Made by a program: the position numbers and the translations under genes. From assembly GCF_017591435.1 (NCBI RefSeq), contig NC_059268.1:16286684-16350683 (forward strand): 64,000 bases of DNA. The letters are read 5' to 3'. Under the pieces are notes generated by a model. It was not told the DNA's origin, searched no databases, and saw only the letters and a list, made by a program, of their open reading frames with translations. Of this stretch, positions 51,701-63,556 are shown piece by piece; the stretch's first letter is position 1, and each line of letters starts with the position of its first letter. Source of the stretch: Portunus trituberculatus (taxonomy: Eukaryota; Arthropoda; Malacostraca; Decapoda; Portunidae).

Positions 51701-54700
51701 CCTGGCACAAGTCCTGTACCTGGGTGGGGAGAAGCTGTGGGGTGGCCAGGCAATGGCAGAGGCCCTTAGAGAGGCTGCCAGAGGATTTATATGTCCCCCT
51801 GCTCTCCTGCCTAAAGCACCAGTAATGAACAATACTCAGGTACGTCATTAGGTTCAACTAGTGATTTATTTTATCATTCTCAAGGGAAGGTTGGATAAAT
51901 CAGTAAATAATGATGACATGGTACGTTTTCAGGATACAGAAGCTGTCTTCTGTAACATCTACAGCTGTCACATGAGTCTTTGCAGTCTTACATAATTTGT
52001 TTACCATTCTTATGTCTTCCTCAACACCATCTTCACTGGTTTCCTCCTACTTCCTCCAGCTCTAACACTTTGGATTACATGGCTATTCTCCCTCTCCCTA
52101 ACATGCTCATACCATGACAATCCCTGCTTCCTAAGCACATTCAACACATCTTCCACAGCACACCGTGTCAGAGAGTGATTGGAAATTGATACATTATTCT
52201 TCCCTCAGGCCAGAGACTATGTTGACTCGTTCTTCAACCGATGTGTGCGTCCCTTTGAGCAGCTGGTCCAGACGTGTGGCCACAACCGGGCACGTCAGAG
52301 GGATAAAGTGGCCCATCTCTTAGAAGAGTTTGCAATGCTGCAGGATGAAGTGAGTTTAAGCAGTAAACCACTATGAAGTGTCTGTTATTGCTGTAACATA
52401 ACTGAAATGTATGGCCTATAATGCTTTGATACCTTTGTAAATACTTGGCATCTTAGTGAACTAATGTTAGAATGATAAGATCAGATACTTTTTGAAGAGA
52501 ATTGGTATAGATGAAGTTCTTGGTTAAGAAATATTCTTTATTTTAGTACTCCACCTGTTTGACTTGTCTTTTCAAGAAGGAAAAGTTTAATATTGCATTT
52601 TCCTTCCATCACTGTCTTTTGCAGGCTGATAAAGTGGATGCATACCTACATAATGTCTTGTTGAAGAGTGACCAGCCAAGGCCTCATTTAGCCTACCTGG
52701 GCACCTGGGTCTTGTATCACACACTAAGGCTGATGATCAAGTACCTGCTGACAGGATTCACCTTGGAGCTTTATGCTGTACATGAGTATCACTATGTCTA
52801 CTGGTAAGTCTGATGATGTCCTCTGCAGGTGGGAAGACTCAGGACTTGTGACAGTATCAGTAGAGGATTTTGTCATGGTAGGGATCTTATTGGAAAGGCT
52901 ATAAATACAGAATGGTTTCTTGTTTTATGAACTGTAACTTATTGTGGACTTTTTAATGCAATAATTGTACTTGGCTGTGGCAGGAAAGACAAAACATTGA
53001 TCCAAGAAGTTTAACCCCTTCCTTACCGCAGCCACCCCCCGATGTAAACAAAGCGTTCCTCTCCTATACCGCAGTCCCCTGCCCGTGTGCGCACGTGCCT
53101 CACGGCCAGATCTACACATTATATTTCTTTCTAACTCAGTGTTATGTACTTTTTTCTAAACATATTTTTGTCATTTTATTAATAAAAGAAAACGTAAACA
53201 ATCATAAATTGTGCACTAATCATAAATTCAGCACCCCACACTCTGCACCTGGTGAGGGTGGCCCTGAGGCAGTCATAACTAGGCTGCTCCCCCTCACTTG
53301 CCGAGAGGGTTTCAACACTGCTGTCACTATCACTCTCTCCTATTTCTTTTCAGGATCATAGTCTGAATCATATTCATCTGGAGAGTCTTCCAGTATATCC
53401 TCACTATCTGTCTCATAATTATGATAATCCTCATCGCTGCTACACGAAGCAGACGCCATTATCTCTAACTAGAGGCAATAGAACAGTTTCACCACGGCCG
53501 ATACTAGAGAACTGATGTTCTTGGGGGGGACTGTGGGAATAATATATGTCAAAGAATAGTGATTGGCTTTATAGTTTATGCATGAAAAATTAACTCCGAT
53601 ATTGATTGGCTAGTGGGGGGGATGGTTTTGTTACGCTGGGGTGGCTAAAAATAACGCCTCCAGTGTTTGTTTGTTTATAGTGAACCATGTGGAGTATGAA
53701 AAAGGCAAAATCCGCACTCAGGCCACGGTTATACACGGAAATGTATTGGTGTGGTACGCACGTACCACGGCAGCATCTTGCGGTATCACGAGGTCACTTT
53801 TGCGCGTGGTACGCACGTACCACAAAACAGTCTTGCGGTAAGGAAGGGGTTAAATGAGTTACCTGAGAAATGTCAGCAGTTTATGAAGAATGGATAGCAA
53901 AAGAAAGTATTGTCGTTGTAACATCTTTGGCATTTTAAGGGTCACCTGTAAGAAAGTGTATCCATGAGGAGTGCAGAGTTTGTTTATTTGAGGTTCTTAT
54001 CTATGGTTTGACACAAGAATTTTACACGTATCCTATTTCCAGGTATCTCTATGAGTTTGTGTACGTATGGCTGGTGAGTGCATTGTCCAGAGCGGATGCA
54101 ATGCTGCTGGAACAGGACGGCTACGACACAAACAGAGGGGGAAAGAGTGGACGTTCATCGAAAAACAAAAATAGAAACAGAAAAAAGCATCGACCATATG
54201 GAAAGGAAATCACGTACAACCAGGCTCTCCAGCATCTGTGTGGAGGATATTATAAGGTAAGTTTTGGTGACCCTCCCCTTTCTGTACACTCCCTTTCTCC
54301 ATATCTATGTTCTGTTGGTGTTTGGCCCACAGACTTGTTTTCCTCCCAAGTTCTGTGATCCACCCACCTGTGCTTTGACCCTTTTTAGTCTTCTATGGTA
54401 AACCTCCATCTCGTTCTGTATTCTACCTCTTTCCTTCTCTTCACAAGCTCAAAGAAAGACAAAGATTTGATTTTGCCAATGAGGATTGCTGTGTGTTGTA
54501 ACTTGAGGTTCCAATACAAATCCACAGGCAATGTTGGGTTTGAGAGAGGCAGGGAAAGTCAAGTTACCACTTCAGGAGTTTGACAGTGAGCAGGTCCGTT
54601 ACGAGCACCGGTTCCTGCCGTTCAGCGTGGTGATGACTCCGCCACCAGTGCACTATGACCAGTTCCTCTCCATGACCGACCTCTCAAACTTCTCGCAGGT

Positions 54701-55316
54701 GACTCACAGTGGCCAGTCGTTTGCCTTAGATGTTATACATGTCATCTTATGTAAAATCTATTGTATTCATCCTATTTTGAAGTGACTTTGAAAACATGGG
54801 TCATGCAAATTTTTAGTCAGTTTTTATTTATTTATTTTTATTTATTATTATTATTATTTTTTTTTTTTATTCTATTTATTTTTTTTACCTTAACAGCCAG
54901 TGTCACCAGCCACACTCTTCCATGACGCAAGGAATCACTTCTTCAAGGCACGTTCTCTTCTTGAAACTATACATGCCCCAAGTACTGAGGTGAGTTTTTA
55001 CTTTTTTTTACCTTTTGTGCTTGAGAGGCAAGTCAAGACTTGTCTCTTTTGATTTCAGGATAACTTATCTTTGTAGAATAAAAAGTTGTACCTGTTTCAC
55101 TAGGTAAGGAGTTGTTTGTTTATTCTTAATTCTCAGTCTGTCAGCTTTCTCTTTACTAAAACTTGCACATGTTTTAAGGTTCAGCAGCTGCTGAAAGTTG
55201 TGAAGACGAACTTTGTTGTCATGAAACTCCTTGAAGGCGGCCACAAGGCTGACGACCCCACTCGCCCTCAGTTTGACTTCACCACTCACCCGTGCTTTCC
55301 CATCATCAAGATTTAG
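48749..55316 (+). CDS. NAA35: NAA35 / Mak10, NatC auxiliary subunit, complete, 13 coding exons
   Basis: Exons 48749..48818, 49283..49428, 49699..49922, 50531..50711, 50986..51193, 51334..51515, 51651..51839, 52209..52349, 52625..52803, 54043..54256, 54528..54698, 54897..54989 and 55179..55316 (2,136 nt, 711 residues; vertebrate NAA35 is about 725). NAA35 is the large scaffold of the NatC acetyltransferase (NAA30 catalytic, NAA38 small), which acetylates N-terminal Met-hydrophobic residues at the ribosome. The conserved Mak10 core is clear: GELLHDDIFGLFEAMSAIEM and MMDPKMDAGM (exon 2), LTMEELVGIMDS (exon 3), MGFEPLVNQRLLPPTFPRY (exon 6), GHNRARQRDK (exon 8), LGTWVLYHTLRLMIKYLL (exon 9), VRYEHRFLPF and MTPPPVHYDQF (exon 11), NFVVMKLLEGGHK (exon 13). 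A Lys/Arg-rich loop lies in exon 10, as in other animals. The ATG is the first in frame after a TGA at 48710. CCCAG just upstream suggests a non-coding 5' exon. Introns 2 and 4 appear to have GC donors. Phases agree throughout. Confidence 0.95.
48861..49075 (+). mobile_element. TTAA-212 MITE, copy 22 (NAA35 intron 1)
   Basis: Both TTAA ends are intact. It begins 42 bp after the exon 1 donor and is the last copy of the family in the window. Confidence 0.85.
49090..49117. repeat. Poly-T run (NAA35 intron 1)
   Basis: T homopolymer of about 27 bp followed by GTGTG. Confidence 0.85.
49944..50303 (-). mobile_element. LINE reverse transcriptase C-terminal remnant (NAA35 intron 3)
   Basis: On the minus strand the decayed frames give YEDRLKEMELPTLKDR, then DRWTRVHSKIRKSQHLRN, then NDEIVTAESVNKFKENLDK. 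This order of motifs is the usual C-terminal tail of CR1/Jockey-type non-LTR reverse transcriptases. Stops and frameshifts show that it is dead. Confidence 0.72.
52005..52170 (-). mobile_element. Second LINE C-terminal remnant (NAA35 intron 7)
   Basis: The minus strand encodes VLRKQGLSWYEHVRERE, HVIQSVRAGGSRRKP and VLRKT. These match the pattern of the WYGHV...GRRPRGRPKK tail of another type of non-LTR reverse transcriptase. Only about 160 bp remain. Confidence 0.6.
53011..53853. mobile_element. 843-bp piggyBac-like deletion derivative (NAA35 intron 9)
   Basis: Both ends read TTAACCCCTTCCTTACCGCA inward (perfect 16-bp inverted repeat plus TTAA). Two 18-bp near-palindromes, GTGGTACGCACGTACCAC, lie at 53751 and 53806, as expected of subterminal repeats. 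The interior holds a minus-strand acidic frame that looks like the start of a transposase. The rest of a transposase is absent, so this is an internally deleted, non-autonomous copy. Its perfect ends suggest it is younger than the TTAA-212 copies. Confidence 0.82.
53340..53459 (-). pseudogene. piggyBac-type transposase N-terminal remnant
   Basis: The frame starts ATG at 53459 and runs 39 codons to TAG. It encodes MASASCSSDEDYHNYETDSE and a further run of Asp/Glu/Ser/Tyr. Such an acidic Ser/Asp-rich head precedes the catalytic domain in PGBD/piggyBac transposases. Another frame continues with an acidic ESDSDSSVETLSASEGE stretch, so a frameshift probably separates the two pieces. The catalytic Asp-rich core is missing. 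The assignment rests on the acidic head together with the TTAA inverted ends. Confidence 0.55.
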
Positions 55317-58300
55317 CAGAAAGTTGTTAGGAAGCGAGTTCCGAAGGAGCTCCTTCCTATCAATGAGACAGAAGAAGGTAGATAATCTGGATTTAAGATT
55401 TATTACAGGAAGCATCTATTTTTGCACAAACCATATTTACCACCATTGTAGAAGACAAGAGCTCTAGAGTATCATCACCTTGAATGGAATGATTTGTAAA
55501 TACTGAAGATACTATACTATATTTAGCATACATGAAGCACAATTAGTCTGCAGATTGTGTAAGGTTTTATATGCATCTAATCCTGTATTTATGATCTGTA
55601 GATTCCACTTTCCTAAATGCAAACTTTAACAGGAAACATTTGAAAGGATACTTGAAGCATAGGATTTAGGCTTCATGGCGAATACAATGTTGCTTCCAAG
55701 ATGCTGGTATTTTTGAAGTGCATAATAGCATCATGTGTTTTCTTTCAATAGTCTGAGAACAACAGTACCTCAGATATTTGGAAGAATTAAGGAAACTGAC
55801 TAAAGACTAAGAAGAAATATTCACATCATGAAAGACATAACTTAACCTACCATATCTAACTACATACGAAAGTGGTATGAGACTGCTCTGTGGAAGTAGA
55901 ATGCCACACTGTATAGTCAGAGCTAAGAACACATGCCTGAGGGGACCAACAGCTGTACAAGGGCAATGAAAACCCTTCACACTACAGCACTACAGCAGGT
56001 AAAGCTCAGACATCTAGTTGCATCCCAAACTCATTTGTCCTTAGCTTTAATAATGGGACTTAAAGCTTTGATCTGTCAGGACATGGGCAGCCAGTCAGCC
56101 AAGATCATTGAGTTGCTGTTGCTGGAGAATATGCTAACATGCTGTACCTATCTTGAGCCAAGACAAGCAGCAGTGAAAAAGCATGAATTGTGGCCAGTTA
56201 TTTGTGCACATCTGCAGTAGAGGAACACCTGTAATCAAGTGAAATGTGCTCTCTCATGCCCAGTGTAATATGCACCTTGTATGTGTAATTTAATATATAC
56301 AGTAGTATTTGTATAAAATGTGTGATTGGAGAATACTATACTCTCTGCAGGATAAAATGTATGTTCTCACTGAAAAATCTTTGTTGTTTACATTGAAGGG
56401 AAATATCAACTCAGCGGCAAGAGAGAATTGATCATTTGAAGTCAGTACTGGCAGTTCAGTAATGGATATCAAAACCAGTCATCTGAAACAAAGCTGCTGA
56501 CTTCTTCAGTGTATGGTGTTGACTATTTATTCATGGAAATATCTAGTACTTATAAGTTATTGTGCTTATTTATTTATTTTTCCACTGATATTCAGCTGTG
56601 ATATAATCCATCACACCATACATTGTTTTTAATAGTAAAGTAAATATTTCCCAACACATTAAGTTGTATTCCATGTTTTAATTACTTCACTTTCTAAAAG
56701 CATTTGAACTTAAGGGTAATATATCTATTTTACTGTAACATATGTTTTTGACTTCATTGATCATGTAATACACTGTCTTGACATTATATCAATGGTTACT
56801 GCCTACTAATTTTGTTTCTTAATATCAGTCAGTTCCAAGAAGAGCTCATACAGCATCAAAACACAGGACTTATCTGTGCTTACCATTGATGAAGATACCT
56901 GATCTCTGATGTGTAACTGTATCCTTCTGCATAATGCAATGTTAGATTTGAGATATAAGGTGGCAATATCAGTGTTCCTTCATCAGTTATCAGGATGAAA
57001 GTATTCCCAGAGAAGCTGCTTTCGGCACCAGAATGTGTGAGGAAAGAGGGAATCCTTCAGTCACCACATATTTCTTACAAAGCCTAAGGTGTGCAGTGTT
57101 TGTGTAGGCATTTGTGTTGGACTATTAGAATGTTGGAATCTCATATCAAGACCATGTATTGCAGCTGCAGTAGAAAAGGTGACAGTGATGGTGAACATTT
57201 AGAGGAATTCTGCATGAAGTGACAGGCAAGAAGTCTTGTACAGTAAAACCACCATAAATTGGCATGATATTGGCTTGGCCTCCATCATTTTATAGAAATT
57301 CTTACTCATGAAAAGTGCCTCTACAAGCCTTTGGAAACCCCTCCGACAGGTAAGGACCTTTTTATTTATATTTCTTTGTCTTCAGATTCATCCCTTTTTT
57401 CCTTCTCGAATTTTATGCTCCACCTTGCTCTTAAGACTTGGCACTGAGAAGGGCTGCTGGCTCTGGTGTTGGTTTTGGTTGAAGGTTGGGAGGTCCAGTC
57501 TTTGCAAGGACATTCATCTCTTGTGGTCTTATTTATGGTTCCTCTTTGTGGTCTGATATGCTGTCCTATTTCTCTCAAATATCACCTAATTTTCCTTATA
57601 TTTCTTCTTTTGGTGCTACTTATGTCAAAAAGATTACCAATAATGTGATCTTCATTTTCAACATACAGTCTTTAAATGTTTTTAATTCCGATTTATAAAT
57701 GTCATGGAGGTTTTAGTGCATTTAGTATCGTTGTGTAGAAAGCTTTTCTTCCATATATTACATAATACAGAGAACAATATGCAACCTGATCTTTCATCAT
57801 GTAGTTCATCGTTCAGTCATACTTGAAGTGTGCATCACATACGAGGTTGTGTTAAGTTGTGTTGGGTCAGATAGTAATGCCTTTCCACTTTGTGTTTGTC
57901 CCATCTAGCTTCAATCGTGTGTCAATTCATAGAAAATGTTGCCCATACAGATATACTAAGCATGTCACTAAAGAACTGAATAACTTTGAAATTAAGCTGA
58001 TGTACTAGAGAACTTAAGAAAGTAAGGAGAGTTGAAAAGGCCAAATTACAGACAGCACCTCCTCAGGCTGAGCTTTGATGTCACGTATAGAACTAAATGA
58101 AGAGTGACACTTCTATTTTCAACAATTATGTGACTAAGAATTCACTCGGCATTGTAAAGGAAATTAAACCACTTTAACATTCCCTTATGTAGAAAGTGCT
58201 GTATGCTAGATATACAATATCCTCAACTGCTTAGTGTATTATAGACAACAATTTTCAGTATGTCTTGCTTGCTTAATTGTTGAAATGCTGAGAGGCAGGA

Positions 58301-58638
58301 GAGTATTGGAAGAAGCACAGTGAGGTGGATGGATGTGCAATGCTGCTGTTGGAGTTAGCAAGGGAGGGAATCAAGAAGTAGACTGTAAATTTAGAGCCTT
58401 ATCAAAATAATAATCGAAATAGCAATGGTGACAAGTTGAAAATTATAGTGATTTTGTCCTTGTCTGGTGGTGATTGAACTCCATGTCACCTGTTTGCATT
58501 CACTTTCATTGCTTGTCACCAGATGGCAGAGTGTATGTTCGGAAAAACAATGAACATGAGTGAAAAGAGATCATGTAAGCAACTGTATTTCCTTGCTCTG
58601 TTCTAGAATGAAAGTAATTGTTGATATTATTTTTGCTG
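55317..58638. other. AT-rich region after NAA35, probably partly 3' UTR
   Basis: 3.3 kb with no long microsatellite and no recognised transposon. I see no canonical AATAAA soon after the stop. A 95-codon frame at 55933 to 56220 and 60 to 82-codon frames near 57300 to 57700 match nothing I know. A long 3' UTR or an unannotated non-coding transcript would fit, but this is inference. Confidence 0.35.
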
Positions 58639-58672
58639 TTATTATTATTATTATTATTATTGTTGTTGTTGC

Positions 58673-58751
<79 letters not shown>

Positions 58752-58777
58752 GTTGTTGTTGTTCTTGTTATTATTGC
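58639..58777. repeat. (TTA)n-(TTG)n array
   Basis: TTA array with flanking TTG units, the only long microsatellite between 50 and 63 kb. Confidence 0.93.
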
Positions 58778-61700
58778 TAATGTAAATTTAGTTTTTATTA
58801 TTTTGTAGAACACATTTTGTATTTGAAAACAAGGACAGACTTGAGCCATTATTTACAAAGCAATGGCATTTGTCTTTCATATTTTCTTTCAAACACTAAA
58901 ACACAGTACTTTTCTGCTACCTTCTGTATTATTTTTTTTATCATGAATATAGCACTACATATGAATACAAAATTAAGTTGATTTAAGGCTCAAAGTAAAC
59001 GTCCTTTCGTTGAATATAAAACAGGAAAAAATCTACCGAATGAAGAGACCACAGTTGAGTGTAGTGAAAGTATAGAGACGTATTTATTCATCACCACAAA
59101 GGAAGAGGAGAAAGAAACGAAGGTGAAGTTCCTCTGCAGCATTTCACTCTGCTAATGGGTATAACGAGATCCTTCAGTGCCATAAGTATCATTGCGTCCG
59201 TTCACAACTAGCATAAGTGGGTTGTTGCCAGCCTGCACACAGAATGTCATCCAGTCCCCCAGGAGCTGGAACAGGTGTTATCTATTGCCTGAGGTTGCCT
59301 GGTACAAATACACTAAAATTTTGTAATGACGTAGGAAGCAGACTGTTCGTACTAGTGTTTTGTAACATGATGCTTTACTGCTGTTGTATAAAGTAACTAA
59401 CCTGTGTATGTATGTAGTTTTAGTTTGCAAATTTTATGAATTGTATCTTAGGCTGATAAAAATACTAGAGGATTCTGTCTAATAGTAAAGTGTAGCTGCT
59501 GACTGACTGCACACCAAAGTATAAGAGTAAAAATGATGAATAGGGAAGCATGAGATGAAGGAATGGTCACTACATATCACTCAATGAATAACAGTGCATT
59601 TAGACAATTGAAATGAGAGATGTGTGTACGTTGTGGAGGACTTCAAACAGCAACAGATCCTTTGATTCTCACTAGGCCATTTGATTACCTGGTGTGTGTG
59701 TTTGCTCTACTGTAAGCCATTCACGTATGTTTCAGGGGAAGGCCAGTTCTTTATATCCAAAAACTCACTCTTAGGTTGTATAAAGGAAACATTCATTGAT
59801 ATATATGCAGTCATTGGCAACAAATTGTACCCACTAAAGGAAAGATTTATTTGCTGTAAACAGTAGTGGTATGAAAGGTGAAGGCATACTATTTTGATTT
59901 TCTCCTTTTATAATGGTGAAGAGTTCATTAAATGTGAGGCTTGCTGGAAATGCCTTCAGTGTTTGTTACAGTCATTATTTACTTTATCAAGAGCTTACTG
60001 TATTTTTAAACACTGAACATGGAGGTTTTTGAACAGTTAAAAAATCTTCCTCTTTCTTCTGTATGTGTAATGATAAAAAAGCAGAAGTGGCACTTTTTAT
60101 TCCTATCTTTAGTGTGTGGTTATTTTCTCAATTTTCCCCGAAATACTATCTTACATATGCTAGAAAAAAGCAATTTTGTAAAGAATGAGAAGGAAGAATA
60201 GTGATAGAAAAAATTGCAGCTTTGTTTTATGCAGCATTGTGGTGTTTATTGTACAGGAAAGACATGACAAAGATAAGAGTTCATTATTTATAATTATATA
60301 GTGGTTTAAGCTTCTTTAAGTTATTCAGTAATTTTTAATCAGTATTATTTTGCTTATCAGCTCTTGATATTGTGATACTGAAAGATAGATGAAGCTGTAC
60401 TGACCTCTGGCATGCTTAGTGAACAGCCACAATGCTTTATCTATTACTTCTAACATTGTAATATCCTTTCTTGTTCAAACCTAACCTCATATGAACATCA
60501 CTATATCAGCCTTAGAGCCATATAGTCAGTTTCTTGGCTCAGTGCCTGAAACCTACTCTAACAAATTCAGTCTGCCTCCAGATCAGTCATGCTATTATGT
60601 CAGCATGCTGTGGAAGATGAGAGTAAGAACTGGAGTAGTGTTATTTACTAGATATTCCCTTTGTAAGATTTTCATGGTATCACTATCAAATCAAAAGGTT
60701 AGTGACAGTGAGCATGAACAAGAAGTAGAGCATCTCATGTGTTCTGTCTTGCCATATGTGTTCTAATTTCTGACTCACTCCAAGAGAGAGAGCATTACTG
60801 TAATAACATTAAGTGGACTTCATTAGTACTTGATTTCTCTGTCTAGTTTATGCAGGGCTACTATTGATTTTCCGGCAGTCACCAATTGAGCATTAGAACT
60901 GCTATGGACTGACTTATGTACTTACAAGGCTGGTGGGGACAGGTAGCTCTGTGTTAATGCTTGCCTAATGGCCTAACGGTTTTTTATTTGATTGTCTCAG
61001 TGCAGTTTCTCATTGGGAAAGATTGTGCCCTCTTGTAACCCTTGTTGGCACTGTTCAATCTCATTCTTACAGTGCTCTAACTCAATTTGACCCCAGAATG
61101 TAGTACATGGGAGGTTTTAAAAACCTTTCTATGCTCTCTCATGTGTATACTCAAGATCTGAACTGCTGCTATGGCTCTTATGGTATTGCTAATGTACTGC
61201 TTGCTGTAAAATCTGTGAATGTACTAGATCTGTACTGTGTTTTGTGTTTCTCATCTTGTACCTGTTATCACTAATCTTGGTAGTCTCAAAGGAAGATGCT
61301 ATTGTCTGTCATCTTCCATGGATTTTAGTTGGATGTTGATTTGAGTAAGAAAAAGCCACATAGTGAGCTTAGAAGAATGTAAAAGCACTGTCATGTAGGT
61401 GAGAAAATATGGAAAGACAATGTGATACTTCTTGTCACACTGATGCTGCCACTAACACAACATTGACTCTGCCATGACACCCCATGACGACACACTATGA
61501 ATGTCTGTAAACAGTGTCACATTTTTCACTGAACTTCCTTCATTTCACCTTCGATTTGCTGATTGACCTGTGTTCTCATCATTTCTACACCCATGCTTTA
61601 CCACACACCAGCAGGCCTCTCCAGGTGGATGCAGCTTGTGGTGGAGCAACAGTTCATTGCTTTTCCCAGTAATTTGATGATCTTCCTCTGAGAATATGAG

Positions 61701-62094
61701 GTGTATGCAAAGATCATTTCACTTCTTATAATTAGATATGAGACTTGTTTGAATTTTAATTGTATCCAATGTGTGCTGTATCAGAATTTATCATATTGAG
61801 GATTTTCTTTATTTCTGCTGCACCCTTTCCCGTCCTACACCACTAGCTCATCTGTTTATTTCCTGTAGACACATCTTTTCTCTTACCACGGTGCTCTACA
61901 TGTAAATATGTATGCCATGTATGTACTGCATAATTGTACTGAAATGTGTGTGATAGTATTTCTGTGCATGTAATGAATATCTGTTTCCAGAGTGTGCAGT
62001 TCAGAAGATGGATGAATGTTGTACATACTAACCATCTGTGATGCAGCAGACTTACTGACTTTGTACTGAATGAAGGTTGAAAGGTCCCCAAAAT
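58778..62094. other. AT-rich unique region
   Basis: 3.3 kb of even, unique sequence. The longest frames (60 to 94 codons) are unconvincing and nothing is recognised. Confidence 0.4.
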
Positions 62095-62320
62095 GATCTT
62101 TGAAACCTGATGATCATTTGGTCCCAATGTCTAAGGCACTGTACTTCCATGTCAGGGGTTCAATCCTGTCCAGGGCGCCTCTCATGGCTAAGGATATAAC
62201 TCCCGCCTTCAGATCAATTTCTTGGTGTTTCTGTGACGCTCCAAAAGGGGTAGTGACATTGATGCTGTTCCAAAGAGTGCCGGAAAATTGATGGTTAGCT
62301 GGTATAAGTTATTGAGTTTC
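62095..62320 (+). mobile_element. Possible tRNA-derived SINE
   Basis: TGGTCCCAATGTCTAAGGCA resembles an A-box region of Leu/Ser-tRNA type. GGGGTTCAATCCTGTCC about 32 bp later resembles a B box with one change. A tRNA-unrelated body follows to about 62320. Confidence 0.5.
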
Positions 62321-62960
62321 CAAGGAAGCCTAAAGTAGCCTAAGTTGTCACTGGCTGAGTAACATGCTACACTCACTTCAGCATGTTAAGCACTTTCCTT
62401 CACTGTCTTGCTCTGTGATCTGCCCAGAATGCACCGGTGGTCAGGTTGTACAAGGAGACTGTCATCAGATCAGAGGATGTATACTGAGGGAAGCCACTGA
62501 ATGCTGGAAGTGAGTACAGCAGGTAACTTGAGTTGTGATAATGACTGCATTGCTTATAACTTCTGTCTGTTACCTGAAACCAAAGCATAATTATAGCTCG
62601 TATGAATATAAGGATGTTGTACATTGCTTTGTCAGGGATGTACATATGATATTTATGAATTTAACTCATACTGCAAAATGTTAATGTAACCCAGAAACAA
62701 GTGCTCTTGATATTTAAGTGTAAATCCAAATAGATGTGATATAGATATAACTTGTAGTCTGAATTCCTTGTGTTGTGTCATGGGAAGGCTTAGCAGAAAA
62801 AAAGGGAAAAATATCTTAAGACTCCTTTAAAACAAATAGGGAAAAATTGTCAGATGTAAAAATTTCATGAAAAAGAAAGAAACAAGGAAATGCAAGGAAA
62901 GAGAGAGGGAAAGTTCATACAAAGAAAATGAAAGGCAAAACAAAAACATGAAAAAAATAT
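62321..62960. other. AT-rich spacer
   Basis: Unique sequence that becomes A-rich after 62790. No gene. Confidence 0.4.
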
Positions 62961-63112
62961 TATAAGACAAAAAAAACCTTAAGACAAAACCAACAGGACC
63001 AAAAAAAAACTAGGACAAAGAACCTCACATGACAAAAAAGGGTAGGACAAAAACCACACAGGACAAAAAAAAACAGGAAAAAAAGGACAAAACTCTATGG
63101 GACAAAGAGAAG
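62961..63112. repeat. Degenerate GGACAAAA tandem repeat
   Basis: About nine loosely spaced units of (A)GGACAAAAA or AAGACAAAA, 12 to 22 bp apart. Confidence 0.65.
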
Positions 63113-63351
63113 AAAGGGTGTGATCTGATGTCCTTACAGTACCGTGGCGCATATGCATGGCTATCTTTTTTCTTCCCCGCCCGAGCAGGCAGGGCGCAAC
63201 GTAGTCTGTTATTGTATTTGTCATTAATTACAGCCATGGTAATAGCCATAACACAGCTGTTGTGTCAGTCACCCCTCCGCAGTTGAATTACACCCTACGG
63301 CTTCATTTCAGGAGGTTTTTTTTTTTTTTTTTTGCTAACACACTCGGACCT

Positions 63352-63417
63352 GAGCAACTAAGTGGGCCTTTTTTTTTTAATGTTGCCCTTGGCAAGCTTT
63401 CCCTTCTTGAATATAAA
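63352..63417 (-). mobile_element. Rep-B fragment, reverse orientation
   Basis: On the minus strand AAGAAGGGAAAGCTTGCCAA, GGGCAACATT and AAAAAGGCCCACTTA match the 5' part of Rep-B. It lies about 140 bp downstream of the stop of the minus-strand gene and may be in its 3' UTR. Confidence 0.6.
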
Positions 63418-63556
63418 AAGCCTCTGAATGCGCGTATATAGAACATTTTCAACTTGGAATAATTCGCAGAGCTCGCGTTACATCCTGTATGTACTACCAT
63501 AAAACAAGTGCGTACATTTAGCAACATTATTTTGGAAGAGTGTTGTGCGGAGCGTC

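Noticed and set aside
53641..53841. 66-codon plus-strand frame inside the piggyBac-like element
   Set aside because: It lies in the subterminal repeats of the transposon and encodes nothing recognisable.
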